Shown here in pieces: positions 42,951 through 51,552 of a stretch of 64,000 nt of DNA. The translations under genes were made by a program, and so were the position numbers. The stretch comes from Streptomyces sp. NBC_01016 (GTDB lineage: Bacteria; Actinomycetota; Actinomycetes; Streptomycetales; Streptomycetaceae), in NCBI RefSeq assembly GCF_026341035.1, contig NZ_JAPEOQ010000001.1, positions 434,001 through 498,000 on the forward strand, given 5' to 3'. Within the stretch, counting starts at the first letter, position 1, and each line of letters begins with the position of its first letter. The notes under the pieces are model-generated. The model did not search any database. It was not told where the DNA came from and saw only the letters and a program-made list of their open reading frames with translations.

Positions 42951-43915
42951 GCCGTCTGATGCGCCATGTGACGACGGGACCGTACGCACCGCCCGTCGCC
43001 GCCCGCGAGCTGACCGTCACCTCCGCGGACGGGGCACGGCTCCACGTCGAGGTGCACGGCCCCGAGGGTGCCCCGGCCGTGCTGCTCTCGCACGGCTGGA
43101 CCTGCTCCACGGCGTTCTGGGCAGCGCAGACGCGGGCCCTCGCCACCGACCACCGGGTGATCGTGTACGACCAGCGGGGGCACGGCCGCAGCCCGGCAGC
43201 CACCCAACTCCCGTACACCACCGACATGTTGGCCGACGACCTGGAGGCCGTGCTCGGCGCGACGCTGGAGCCGGGCGAGCAGGCGGTGCTCGCCGGGCAC
43301 TCCATGGGCGGCATGACGATGATGGCCGCCGCCGGGCGCCCCAAGTTCCAGGAGCACGCGGCCGCCGTCCTGCTGTGCAGCACCGGAAGCTCGCAGCTCG
43401 TGGCCGAGGCGACCGTGGTGCCGCTGATGCGAGCGAGCAACCTGCGGACCCGGTTCACCCGCACGATCCTCGGCTCGAAGGCACCGCTCGGACCCGTCAC
43501 ACCGATCGGCAAGCGGGTCCTCAAGTACGCGACGATGGGCCCGGGTTCGGCCGCCGACAAGGTCGAGGCCTGCGCACGGATCGTGCACGCCTGCCCGCGC
43601 GAGGTGCGCTACGGCTGGTCACACGTACTCGAACACCTCCAACTGGACGCCGGGGTCGAGCAGTTGACCATGCCGGTCGCCGTCGTCGCAGGCACCGACG
43701 ACCGCCTCACCCCGGTCGCGCACGCCCGCCGGATCGCCGCCGCGCTCCCCAACTCTGCGGGCCTGACCGAACTGGCGGGCCTCGGCCACATGACACCCGT
43801 CGAGGCCCCCGAGGCCGTCACGACGAAGATCCGCGACCTCTCCCAGAAGTACGCACAGCCGAAATCACAGTCACAGTCGCAATCTCAGTCGCAGAAGGGG
43901 GCCGATGCCGCATGA
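42947..43915 (+). CDS. Alpha/beta hydrolase
   Basis: A 322-residue hydrolase. Oxyanion region LLSHGWTCS, nucleophile elbow G-H-S-M-G-G, Asp in GTDDRLTP and His in GLGHMTPVE. It ends in a run of Ser-Gln pairs and GADAA, a probable disordered tail. Its ATG overlaps the monooxygenase stop and its stop overlaps the SDR start. In the mymA-like pathway it would hydrolyse the ester or lactone formed by the monooxygenase; that is inferred from order. Confidence 0.92.
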   Translation: MSRLMRHVTTGPYAPPVAARELTVTSADGARLHVEVHGPEGAPAVLLSHGWTCSTAFWAAQTRALATDHRVIVYDQRGHGRSPAATQLPYTTDMLADDLEAVLGATLEPGEQAVLAGHSMGGMTMMAAAGRPKFQEHAAAVLLCSTGSSQLVAEATVVPLMRASNLRTRFTRTILGSKAPLGPVTPIGKRVLKYATMGPGSAADKVEACARIVHACPREVRYGWSHVLEHLQLDAGVEQLTMPVAVVAGTDDRLTPVAHARRIAAALPNSAGLTELAGLGHMTPVEAPEAVTTKIRDLSQKYAQPKSQSQSQSQSQKGADAA

Positions 43916-44787
43916 GCAGGGTCAGTCTCGAAGGTCAGGTCGCGGTCGTCACGGGAGCCGCGCGCGGCGTGGGCGAACTGCTCGCACGCAAGCTGTCGGC
44001 ACGCGGCGCGAAGATCGCGCTCGTCGGGCTCGAACCGGACGAGCTGAAGCAGGTGGCCGGGCGGCTGCACTCCGACGCCGACTGGTGGCACGCGGATGTC
44101 ACGGACCACGTGGCGATGGCGCAGGTCGCCCAGGAGGTCAAGGACCGCTTCGGGAAGGTCGACATCGTCATCGCCAACGCGGGCGTCGCGACCGGCGGCC
44201 CCTTCGCCGAATCCGACCCGGTGGCATGGCGCCGCGTCATCGAGGTCAACCTCATCGGCTCCGCCGTGACGGCCCGCGCCTTCCTCCCCGTACTGACGGA
44301 GTCCCGCGGCTACCTGCTGCAGATCGCCTCCCTCGCCGCGATCACACCCGCCCCGATGATGACCGCCTACTGCGCGTCCAAGTCGGGCGTGGAGGCGTAC
44401 GCGCACAGCCTGCGCGCCGAGGTCGGCCACAAGGGCGTACGCGTCGGCGTCGGCTACCTGTCGTGGACGGACACCGACATGGTGCGCGGCGCCGACCAGG
44501 ACGATGTGATGCGCGAGCTGCGCCAGCAGCTGCCGTGGCCGTCGAACAAGACGTACCCGCTGGGCCCGGCGGTCGACCGCCTCGTGGCGGGCATCGAGCG
44601 CCGCTCGCCCCACGTGTACGCGCAGTGGTGGCTGCGCGGCATGCAGGGCATACGCGGATACCTGCCCGCGGCGATCGGAGTCATCGGCCAGCAGCGGATG
44701 CGGCGCTTCGAGGGCCGCCTCGACACCGTCTCCAAGGGCCTCGTGGGCGCGGGCGGCGCCGCCGACGAGGCCGCACGAGGCCACTGA
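43912..44787 (+). CDS. Short-chain dehydrogenase (SadH-like)
   Basis: A 291-residue SDR with T-G-A-A-R-G-V-G (cofactor), the N-A-G motif in IVIANAGVA, and Y-C-A-S-K (catalytic). The long C-terminal extension (WLRGMQGIRGYLPAAIGVIGQQR) may touch the membrane. It resembles mycobacterial SadH, third gene of the mymA-type set. Coupled to the hydrolase by ATGA. Confidence 0.92.
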   Translation: MSRVSLEGQVAVVTGAARGVGELLARKLSARGAKIALVGLEPDELKQVAGRLHSDADWWHADVTDHVAMAQVAQEVKDRFGKVDIVIANAGVATGGPFAESDPVAWRRVIEVNLIGSAVTARAFLPVLTESRGYLLQIASLAAITPAPMMTAYCASKSGVEAYAHSLRAEVGHKGVRVGVGYLSWTDTDMVRGADQDDVMRELRQQLPWPSNKTYPLGPAVDRLVAGIERRSPHVYAQWWLRGMQGIRGYLPAAIGVIGQQRMRRFEGRLDTVSKGLVGAGGAADEAARGH

Positions 44788-44910
44788 CCTGCACTTTCCT
44801 CATCCCACCCGCCATCCCGAACACAGTCCGTCATTGATCAAAATGCGGCGAATCGGGCACCGTGTAAGTCTGGTCGAGGCCCAACCCCCACCCTTCATGG
44901 AGTGCATCAA

Positions 44911-45093
44911 ATGGGTATCTCTGACCAGTTCAAGGACAAGGCCGAGCAGCTGCAGGACAAGGCCAAGGACGCCATGGGCGGCTCCGAGGGCAAGTCCGAG
45001 GAAGGCCAGGACCGCGCCAAGGACGGCATGGACCAGGCCAAGGACAAGGCGCAGGACGCCGCCCAGGACGCCAAGGACCGCTTCCAGCAGTGA
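44911..45093 (+). CDS. CsbD-family stress protein
   Basis: A 60-residue highly charged protein rich in Lys, Asp, Gln and Ala, with the FKDKAEQLQDKAKDAMG start typical of CsbD proteins, which in Bacillus are part of the general stress regulon. No hydrophobic segment; mostly helix or disordered. GGAG lies 10 bases before the ATG. Followed by a strong hairpin terminator. Confidence 0.9.
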   Translation: MGISDQFKDKAEQLQDKAKDAMGGSEGKSEEGQDRAKDGMDQAKDKAQDAAQDAKDRFQQ

Positions 45094-45110
45094 CGCCACC
45101 TGAACACATG

Positions 45111-45150
45111 TGACTGGGCCCCGTCCGGATCTCCGGACGGGGCCCAGTCA
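45111..45150. terminator. Strong terminator after csbD-like gene
   Basis: 18-bp perfect arms (TGACTGGGCCCCGTCCGG) with a 4-base ATCT loop. It lies between two convergent genes and may serve both. Confidence 0.85.
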
Positions 45151-45160
45151 TGTCGGCTCC

Positions 45161-45195
45161 CTGGCTCCTGGCTCCTGGCTCCTGGCTCCTGGCTC
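45161..45195. repeat. Five tandem CTGGCTC heptamers
   Basis: Five perfect copies of a 7-base unit just beyond the 3' end of the exonuclease III gene. Such perfect short tandem repeats are prone to slippage. It is outside the coding region. Confidence 0.85.
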
Positions 45196-45201
45196 GGGCG
45201 C

Positions 45202-46002
45202 CTACTCGTACACGACGGTGACGGGTGCGTGATCCGACCACCGCTCGTCGTGCGTGGCGGCCCGCTCGACGAAGCCCTTCACCGCGCGCCCGGCGAGCCC
45301 CGGCGTCGAAATCTGATAATCGATGCGCCAACCTGCATCGTTGTCGAAAGCCCGCCCCCGGTACGACCACCACGAGTACGGCCCCTCGACGTCCGGGTGC
45401 AGTGAGCGGACCACGTCGACGTAGCCGCCGTCCGTAGGCTCGAAGACGGAGGACAGCCATGCGCGTTCCTCCGGCAGGAAGCCGGAGTTCTTCTTGTTGC
45501 CCTTCCAGTTCTTGAGGTCGGCCTCCTGGTGGGCGATGTTCCAGTCGCCGCAGACCACGACCTCGCGGCCGTCGGCGGCGGCCCGCTCGCGCAGGGACTT
45601 CAGGTAGGGCAGGAACTCCCCCATGAACCGGATCTTCTCGTCCTGGCGCTCCGTGCCGACCTCGCCGGAGGGCAGGTAGAGGCTGGCGACGGTGACGCCC
45701 GGCAGGTCCACCTCGACGTAGCGGCCGCTGTCCTCGAACTCGGCCGAGCCGAACCCGATCTGCACCCGCTCCGGCTCGCGCCGCGTATAGAGGGAGACAC
45801 CGGCCCGCCCCTTGGCGGCGGCCGGCGCGTGCACGACGTGCCAGCCCTCGGGCTCACGCACGTTCTCCGGCAGCTGGTGCGGCTCGGCGCGCACTTCCTG
45901 GAGGCAGACGGCGTCGGCGGAGGTCTCGGCGAGCCACTCCACGAAGCCCTTCTTGGCGGCGGCCCGGAGCCCGTTCACATTCACAGAGGTCACAGTCAGC
46001 AC
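45202..46002 (-). CDS. xth: Exodeoxyribonuclease III (AP endonuclease)
   Basis: A 266-residue endonuclease/exonuclease/phosphatase-fold enzyme of base-excision repair that cuts at abasic sites. Motifs in order: VNVNGLRAA, LQEVRAE (catalytic Glu), YLPSGE, CGDWNIAHQEADL (Asp/Asn pair), DYQIST and WSDHAPV (Asp-His). Length fits ExoIII. Start GTG at 46002. It faces away from a GNAT gene. Confidence 0.95.
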   Translation of the reverse strand: MLTVTSVNVNGLRAAAKKGFVEWLAETSADAVCLQEVRAEPHQLPENVREPEGWHVVHAPAAAKGRAGVSLYTRREPERVQIGFGSAEFEDSGRYVEVDLPGVTVASLYLPSGEVGTERQDEKIRFMGEFLPYLKSLRERAAADGREVVVCGDWNIAHQEADLKNWKGNKKNSGFLPEERAWLSSVFEPTDGGYVDVVRSLHPDVEGPYSWWSYRGRAFDNDAGWRIDYQISTPGLAGRAVKGFVERAATHDERWSDHAPVTVVYE

Positions 46003-46069
46003 CCCGGCACGATACCGGCATATCGAAAGACTCGACCGCAAGCTCCCGCATAGAGTTACGATGGTTCGT

Positions 46070-46576
46070 ATGAGTATTCAGCTTCCTGGAGTCGAGGCCC
46101 CGCTCCTGCGCCCCACCTCCTTCGGCCACCGCGACGCGATCGCGCTGAACGACCGCGTCCAGCTCGAGTACGCGGAGCGGTACGGCGACGAGGGCGACGT
46201 CACGCCGCTGGACCCGACGATGTTCGAGCCGCCGCGCGGCCTCTACCTGATCGCGTACGACGCCTCGGGCACGCCGCTCGCGACCGGCGGCTGGCGCGGC
46301 CAGGAGGAGAACGAGGAGGGGTACGCGGACGGCGACGCCGAGCTGAAGCGCATGTACGTCACTCCGGAGGCGCGCGGTCTGGGTCTGGCGCGGCAGATTC
46401 TCGCGGCGCTGGAGGAGGACGCCCGGGAGGCGGGGCGTACGCGCATGGTTCTGGAGACGGGCCTCAAGCAGCCGGAGGCGATAGCCCTGTACACGTCGAG
46501 CGGTTACGAGCCGTGCGCCAAGTTCGGCCACTACCGGTTCGACGAGTTGAGCCGGTGCTTCGCGAAGAAGCTGTAG
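46070..46576 (+). CDS. GNAT-family N-acetyltransferase
   Basis: A 168-residue acetyltransferase with motif A ARGLGLARQIL and a C-terminal YTSSGYEPCAKFGHY, typical of small-molecule GNATs. The acceptor is unknown. The start is placed at ATG 46070 because TACGAT (46058-46063) is 6 bases before it, giving a probable leaderless mRNA; ATG 46061 lies inside that promoter box. Followed by a terminator hairpin at 46600. Confidence 0.85.
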   Translation: MSIQLPGVEAPLLRPTSFGHRDAIALNDRVQLEYAERYGDEGDVTPLDPTMFEPPRGLYLIAYDASGTPLATGGWRGQEENEEGYADGDAELKRMYVTPEARGLGLARQILAALEEDAREAGRTRMVLETGLKQPEAIALYTSSGYEPCAKFGHYRFDELSRCFAKKL

Positions 46577-46599
46577 GCGTCGTCCTCACGGAGAAACGC

Positions 46600-46631
46600 G
46601 AAAGCCCCGACGGTTTCCCGTCGGGGCTTTC
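46600..46631 (+). terminator. Terminator after the GNAT gene
   Basis: 14-bp perfect arms (GAAAGCCCCGACGG) around TTTC, followed by ATTG. It lies 24 bases past the stop and may also terminate the tRNA from the other strand. Confidence 0.8.
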
Positions 46632-46638
46632 ATTGCAG

Positions 46639-46712
46639 TGGACGTGAGGGGATTCGAACCCCTGGCCCCCTCGATGCGAACGAGGTGCGCTACCGGACTG
46701 CGCCACACGCCC
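46639..46712 (-). tRNA. tRNA-Ala(CGC)
   Basis: 74 bases without encoded CCA. Acceptor stem GGGCGTG/CACGTCC contains the G3-U70 pair that defines alanine tRNAs. D arm GGCGCAGTCCGGTAGCGC, anticodon stem CCTCG/CGAGG with loop TTCGCAT (anticodon CGC at 46678-46676), T arm GGGGTTCGAATCCCC, discriminator A. Confidence 0.95.
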
Positions 46713-46803
46713 TTGCAACGAGTGAAACTCTAGCACCCCGATCCGGGTGCTTGGAAATCCGTTCCCTGGCTGGTCAGCCGGGCGGGTTCCGGAGTGGTCC
46801 GGC

Positions 46804-48105
46804 TCACTCGTTGGCGGCGCGCGGCCTGCCGTCGGCGCCGTCGTCGAACTGGTCGAAGAGCGGCGTGCGGCCGCGCTCGCGGGAGCGGCGGGCGGAGGCG
46901 GCGCGGCGGGCGTCGCTGCGGCCGTCGTCGGCCACCGGCTCGGCGGACTCCGCGGAGTCCGGGGTGTGCTCCTCCTGCTGCTGCGCGGCCTGTTCCGCGG
47001 CGGAGGAGCGGGCGGAGCTCCACGTCTCGGGTGCGTTGTAGTCGATGCCGCCGGTGGCGCGTGGGGCGACGGGGGCGGTGACGTACGTGGGCAGGGGCAC
47101 GGGGACCGGGTCCCAGCTGTCGCCGGGGCCCGGGTGGCGCTGCCGCTCGCGCTGCTGGTCGACCCACTCCTGATGGTCGGTCTGCTCGACGAGGGCGCGC
47201 CGGTCGGCGGCGAGGGCCTCGAGGCCGGGATCGGTGGCGGTCTCGTCCACCGATGGTCCTTCCTCCTGGTCCTCGGCCGCGGCGCGTGCCGCGGCCGGCT
47301 GCCGCCTGCGCGGCTGGCGCTCCCGCAGTCGCTGCGCGGCGACCTCGGCGCGGCGGCGGTCCATGACGTAGGCGTAGCGGCGGCGTTCCTGCGTGCGCAG
47401 GTAGACGATGTACGCGCTGAGGAGCAGGGCGGGGGCCGCGGGCGCCCACAGGAACGCGACGCCGCCGACGGCTGCCACGACGGCGCCGATCGTGAAGGCG
47501 GCGAAGAGCAGCACGGTCGTACGGCGGCGGCGCGCGAGCACCTTGGTGCGCCGGGCGCGCGCGGCCTGTGCCTCGGCGGCGGCGGAAGCGGCGCGGGCGG
47601 CCCGGGACTTGGCGGGCGCCGTGGGCTCGGCCGCCGGTTCGGGCTCGCGGGCGGCGGGCTCCACGCGCTCGCGGGCGGGTTCCACGCGTTCGCGGGTCGG
47701 TTCCACGCGTTCACGGGCGGGTACCGCCCGCTCGCGGTTCGGTTCCGCGAACTCCCGGGCGGAATCGTGGTGTTCACGGCTTTCGCGGCGTTCACGCCCC
47801 GCGTGCGGGGCGCGTCGCTCCCCGGAAGGAGACATGCCGACGTTCCGGACGTCCACCCCTTCGGTGGGTGCGTCCGGGTCGACCGGGTCGCCGCGCCGCT
47901 CGTCCGCCTCGGGCGAGCGCGCCTGCAGGTCCTTGGCGTACCGGCGCTCCATGCCCGCCCGGCCGGAGAGAAGCCGGATGGCGGTGCTGAAGCGTTCCGT
48001 CGGACGAGCTTCGTTCAACTCGTCCTGCCTACGGAGCCACATCGGCACCAAGTAGGCGGCCCAGGCCCCGACGATGACTGCGTAGATGAGGCCGCTGCTG
48101 CTCAC
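46804..48105 (-). CDS. sepX: SepX/GlpR septal membrane protein
   Basis: A 433-residue membrane protein. One N-terminal helix (LIYAVIVGAWAAYLVPMWL) is followed by a long charged region of RVEP-type repeats, then two central helices (TTVLLFAAFTIGAVVAAVGG and APALLLSAYIVYL), then a long disordered C terminus. The layout matches actinobacterial SepX, a septum protein of S. venezuelae, and GLPR, the membrane partner of Glp in corynebacteria (from memory). GTG 48105 lies 6 bases after a TACGGT -10 box, so it may be leaderless. The glp gene is 2 kb away in the same strand block. Confidence 0.85.
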   Translation of the reverse strand: MSSSGLIYAVIVGAWAAYLVPMWLRRQDELNEARPTERFSTAIRLLSGRAGMERRYAKDLQARSPEADERRGDPVDPDAPTEGVDVRNVGMSPSGERRAPHAGRERRESREHHDSAREFAEPNRERAVPARERVEPTRERVEPARERVEPAAREPEPAAEPTAPAKSRAARAASAAAEAQAARARRTKVLARRRRTTVLLFAAFTIGAVVAAVGGVAFLWAPAAPALLLSAYIVYLRTQERRRYAYVMDRRRAEVAAQRLRERQPRRRQPAAARAAAEDQEEGPSVDETATDPGLEALAADRRALVEQTDHQEWVDQQRERQRHPGPGDSWDPVPVPLPTYVTAPVAPRATGGIDYNAPETWSSARSSAAEQAAQQQEEHTPDSAESAEPVADDGRSDARRAASARRSRERGRTPLFDQFDDGADGRPRAANE

Positions 48106-48276
48106 GGACACACCGTAGAGGGGTTTGCACGGGGTCATCCGCCAATTGAGTCGGTGTGTCGCACGATCTGGCTGATAATCCGAGCTTTTTTGCGATCGAT
48201 GTGATCAACAGGACGACCTTCGGGGGAATTCAATGACCCCTGACGGTGCCTCATCGATCAATTTCGAACATTTATT

Positions 48277-48921
48277 TCATTTCGAGGGGGTGCCGGGATC
48301 GACCGCGTTGGGGGCACTCGGACCTGCGGCGTTTCCACGCCGCTCGCGACGTCGACGCTTCAGGAGTCCTTCCGGGACCTCTTCGGCGGTGAGCGCGAAG
48401 ACAAGATGGTCGCGCCAGGCCCCGTCGATGTGGAGATACCGTGGGCGGAGCCCCTCCTCGCGGAATCCGAGTTTCTCCACGACCCTGCGGCTCGGCCCGT
48501 TCTCCGGCCGAATACAGACCTCGATGCGGTGCAGCCCCACGGTGCGGAAGCAGTGGTCGACCGCGAGCGCGACGGCCGTCGGCATCACGCCCCGGCCCGC
48601 CACCGACTGGTCCACCCAGTACCCGACATGGCCCGAGCACATCGACCCCCAGGTGATCCCGGCGACGGTCAACTGCCCGACGAGGCGGCCCTGGTACTCG
48701 ACGACGAAGGGCAGCATCCGGCCCGCGTTCGCCTCCGAGCGCAGGTGGCGCACCATTTGACGGTATGTCGGGCGGTGCGTGATCGGACCGCTCGGGGTGG
48801 GCGGCGGGATGGTCGCCTCCCAGGGGCGCAGCCAGTCGCGGTTGCGCCGGTTCACTTCGCGCCAGGCACGCTGGTCGCGCAGCCTTATGGGGCGGAGGAC
48901 GACATCGCCCTCCACCAGCAC
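48277..48921 (-). CDS. rimJ: RimJ/RimL-type GNAT acetyltransferase
   Basis: A 214-residue GNAT with the RimJ/RimL pattern: VLRPIRLRD start, GHVGYWVDQSVAGRGVMPTA, and HRIEVCIRPENGPSRRVVEKLG near the C terminus. Such enzymes acetylate ribosomal proteins or other protein N termini. Start GTG 48921, 20 bases after mog. Gene order with glp and sepX resembles corynebacteria. The Arg-rich C-terminal extension is disordered. Confidence 0.87.
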   Translation of the reverse strand: MLVEGDVVLRPIRLRDQRAWREVNRRNRDWLRPWEATIPPPTPSGPITHRPTYRQMVRHLRSEANAGRMLPFVVEYQGRLVGQLTVAGITWGSMCSGHVGYWVDQSVAGRGVMPTAVALAVDHCFRTVGLHRIEVCIRPENGPSRRVVEKLGFREEGLRPRYLHIDGAWRDHLVFALTAEEVPEGLLKRRRRERRGNAAGPSAPNAVDPGTPSK

Positions 48922-48941
48922 GACGGGCCACGACGGGCTGT

Positions 48942-49469
48942 TCAGCGCGCACCCCCGGGTGCCTGGACATCGGGTCTGGGATCGCTTCTGGGGTGGTCGC
49001 CGCCGTGGATCTGGTCGACGGCGTGGGTCAGCAGCGGCCCGAGAACGGCGAGCCCGTCCTTCACGCCCCCGCTGGAACCCGGCAGGTTCACGATCAGTGT
49101 GCGCCCGGCGACCCCCGCGAGGCCACGCGAGAGCGCCGCCGTGGGCACCTTCTCCCGGCCGTACGCGCGGATCGCCTCCGGGATGCCCGGCACCTCGCGG
49201 TCGAGGACGCGGGCCGTCGCCTCGGGGGTGCGGTCGGTGGGCGAGATGCCGGTGCCGCCGGTGGTGATCACGACGTCGTACGCCGCCTCGACCGCGGCCC
49301 GCAGGGCGGCCTCCACGGGGTCGCCGTCCGGCACCACCTGGGGGCCCTCGACGGCGAAGCCCAGCTTCCTCAGGCCCTCCGCAATCAAGGGGCCGCCCTT
49401 GTCCTCGTAGATCCCGGCGGCAGCCCGGTTGGAGGCCGTGACGACGAGGGCGCGGTAGCTGTCGGTCAT
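48942..49469 (-). CDS. mog: MogA/MoaB molybdopterin adenylyltransferase family protein
   Basis: A 175-residue protein with the TTGGTGISPTDRTPEAT motif and LPGSSGGVKDGL, marks of MogA/MoaB that adenylate molybdopterin. The start ATG overlaps the moaC stop. C-terminal extension rich in His and Asp is not conserved. Works with moaC in molybdenum cofactor synthesis. Confidence 0.92.
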   Translation of the reverse strand: MTDSYRALVVTASNRAAAGIYEDKGGPLIAEGLRKLGFAVEGPQVVPDGDPVEAALRAAVEAAYDVVITTGGTGISPTDRTPEATARVLDREVPGIPEAIRAYGREKVPTAALSRGLAGVAGRTLIVNLPGSSGGVKDGLAVLGPLLTHAVDQIHGGDHPRSDPRPDVQAPGGAR

Positions 49470-49984
49470 GCCCTGGCCTCCCGGTTCCAGACCCCGGACT
49501 TGCCCCCGGTCTTCTCCTCGACCCGTACGTCCGAGATGACCGCTCCCTTGTCGACCGCCTTGACCATGTCGACGACGGTGAGCGCGGCGACCGAGACCGC
49601 CGTGAGCGCCTCCATCTCGACTCCCGTGCGGTCCGTGGTCTTCACGGTGGCAAGGATCTCCACGGCGTCGTCCGCCACGGACAGGTCGAGCTTCACGCCG
49701 GACACGGCCAGCGGGTGGCAGAGCGGGATCAGGTCGGGGGTGCGCTTGGCGCCCATGATTCCCGCGATGCGCGCCGTGGCGAGCGCGTCCCCCTTGGGCA
49801 CGCCCTCGCCGCGCAGCAGCTCCACCACGCGCGGCGAGACGAGGACGCGGCCGCTGGCGCGGGCGGTGCGCGCGGTGACGTCCTTCTCCGATACGTCGAC
49901 CATGCGGGCGGCGCCCGCTTCGTCGATGTGCGTGAGCCGGCCGGTCCTGTCCTGCTGGTCCTGTTGGTCTGGCGAAGTACTCAT
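49466..49984 (-). CDS. moaC: Cyclic pyranopterin monophosphate synthase
   Basis: A 172-residue enzyme that makes cyclic pyranopterin monophosphate in the first stage of molybdenum cofactor synthesis. Motifs KRTPDLIPLCHPL, GVEMEALTAVSVAALTV and KTGGKSG are all present. Start ATG 49984 after a Gln-rich head. Coupled to mog by ATGA overlap. Confidence 0.96.
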   Translation of the reverse strand: MSTSPDQQDQQDRTGRLTHIDEAGAARMVDVSEKDVTARTARASGRVLVSPRVVELLRGEGVPKGDALATARIAGIMGAKRTPDLIPLCHPLAVSGVKLDLSVADDAVEILATVKTTDRTGVEMEALTAVSVAALTVVDMVKAVDKGAVISDVRVEEKTGGKSGVWNREARA

Positions 49985-50080
49985 GCTGGTGTGGCGCTCC
50001 CGATCCGAGCCGTGCGCGGTGCGGCGCGCCGGACGATTTGTGCGCGACACGCTATCGCGAGCCTCCGACAATCGGCTCTC

Positions 50081-51427
50081 TCAGCCCAGCAGGACCACGT
50101 CCACCTCGGTGCCCGGCTCCACCGACGTCATGTCCTCGGGGACCACGATCAGCGAGTCCGCCTGCGCGAGCGCCGCGATGAGGTGCGAGCCGGCGCCGCC
50201 GACGGGGGCGACCTCGCCGGCCTCGGCGTCGTACACGCCGCGCAGGAACTGGCGGCGGCCTGAGGGCGAGGTCAGCGCCTTGTCGGCGGTGAGCGTCGCG
50301 CGGTCCTTCGGGCGGTGCACGGTGTCCTCGGGCAGGCCCATCAGGGTGCGGATCGCGGGGCGTACGAACAGTTCGAAGGAGACGTACGACGACACGGGGT
50401 TGCCCGGCAGCGCGAGCAGCGGGGTGTGGTCGGGGCCGATGGAGCCGAAGCCCTGCGGCTTGCCGGGCTGCATGGCGAGTTTGCGGAACTCGACGCCGCT
50501 GCCGGCTCCGATGCCCTCCTCGTCGTCCGGGTCGCCGATGCCGGTCAGGGCCTCCTTGACCACGTCGTACGCGCCGACGCTGACGCCGCCCGTCGTCACG
50601 ATGAGGTCGGCGCGGATCAGCTGGTCCTCGATGGTGGAGCGCAGCGTCTCGGCGTCGTCGTCGACCGCGCCCACCCGGTAGGCGATGGCTCCGGCGTCGC
50701 GGGCGGCGGCGGTGAGGGCGAAGCTGTTGGAGTCGTAGATCTGGCCCGGCGCCAACTGTTCGCCGGGCTGGACGAGTTCGGTGCCGGTGGAGACGACGAC
50801 CACGCGCGGGCGCGGGCACACGCGTACGGTGCCGCGGCCGATGGCGGCGAGCAGCGCGATCTGCGGCGGGCCGAGGACGGTGCCGACGGTGAGCGCCCGG
50901 TCGCCCGCCTGTACGTCGCTGCCCTGCGCGCGTACGTGCGCGCGTGCTTCGGCGGGGCGGTGCACGCGGACCTCTCCTGAGGCGCCCTCAGGGGCCGTGC
51001 TGTGGGCGGCCATCGAGGTGACGGGGCCCGCGCCGAGCCCTCCGTCGGTCCACTCCACGGGAACCACGGTTTCGGCCCCGGGCGGCAGCGGGGCGCCCGT
51101 CATGATGCGGGCGGCCTCGCCGGGGCCGACGGTGGGCTGTTCGGCCTGGCCCGCGGCGACGTCGCCGATCACCGTGAGCACGGCGGGGAACTCCTCGCTC
51201 GCGCCCGCGATGTCCGCGACGCGCACCGCGTACCCGTCCATCGAGCTGTTGTCGAACGGCGGCAGCGACAGCGGGACCGTCACCTCTTCGACGAGCACAC
51301 AGCCCTGCGCGTCGAGGAGTTGGAGCTCGATGGGGTCGAGCGCGGTGACGGTGGCGAGGATGTCCTCCAGATGCTCGTCCACCGACCAGATCTGCGCGCG
51401 GTCCGTCGTGGCACTGAAACTGTTCAC
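50081..51427 (-). CDS. glp: Gephyrin-like molybdotransferase Glp (MoeA family)
   Basis: A 448-residue MoeA-type protein. Motifs PPFDNSSMDGYAV, TGAPLPPGAETVVPVE, VVSTGTELV, TTGGVSVGAYDVV and LPGNPVSSYVS follow the family order. In corynebacteria the homologue Glp acts in cell division with FtsZ and its membrane receptor GLPR, beside any role in inserting molybdenum (from memory). The GTG start follows GGGGAG. It lies between moaC and galU; the sepX/glpR gene is nearby. Dual role is inferred. Confidence 0.9.
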   Translation of the reverse strand: MNSFSATTDRAQIWSVDEHLEDILATVTALDPIELQLLDAQGCVLVEEVTVPLSLPPFDNSSMDGYAVRVADIAGASEEFPAVLTVIGDVAAGQAEQPTVGPGEAARIMTGAPLPPGAETVVPVEWTDGGLGAGPVTSMAAHSTAPEGASGEVRVHRPAEARAHVRAQGSDVQAGDRALTVGTVLGPPQIALLAAIGRGTVRVCPRPRVVVVSTGTELVQPGEQLAPGQIYDSNSFALTAAARDAGAIAYRVGAVDDDAETLRSTIEDQLIRADLIVTTGGVSVGAYDVVKEALTGIGDPDDEEGIGAGSGVEFRKLAMQPGKPQGFGSIGPDHTPLLALPGNPVSSYVSFELFVRPAIRTLMGLPEDTVHRPKDRATLTADKALTSPSGRRQFLRGVYDAEAGEVAPVGGAGSHLIAALAQADSLIVVPEDMTSVEPGTEVDVVLLG

Positions 51428-51552
51428 TGCTGCTCCCCTGCTCCTCGTGCCGGTTTTCTGGTACTCCGGTGTTACTACCACGGGCATTGTGTGACGCCCT
51501 GGAGGTGGGGTGCCGCACCGAGGCGCAGGTCCGCCGGGGAGCGAGCGGGGTG

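Noticed and set aside
44820..44910. SigB-type promoter before the csbD-like gene
   Set aside because: A GGGCAC word is present but no matching upstream box at the right distance.
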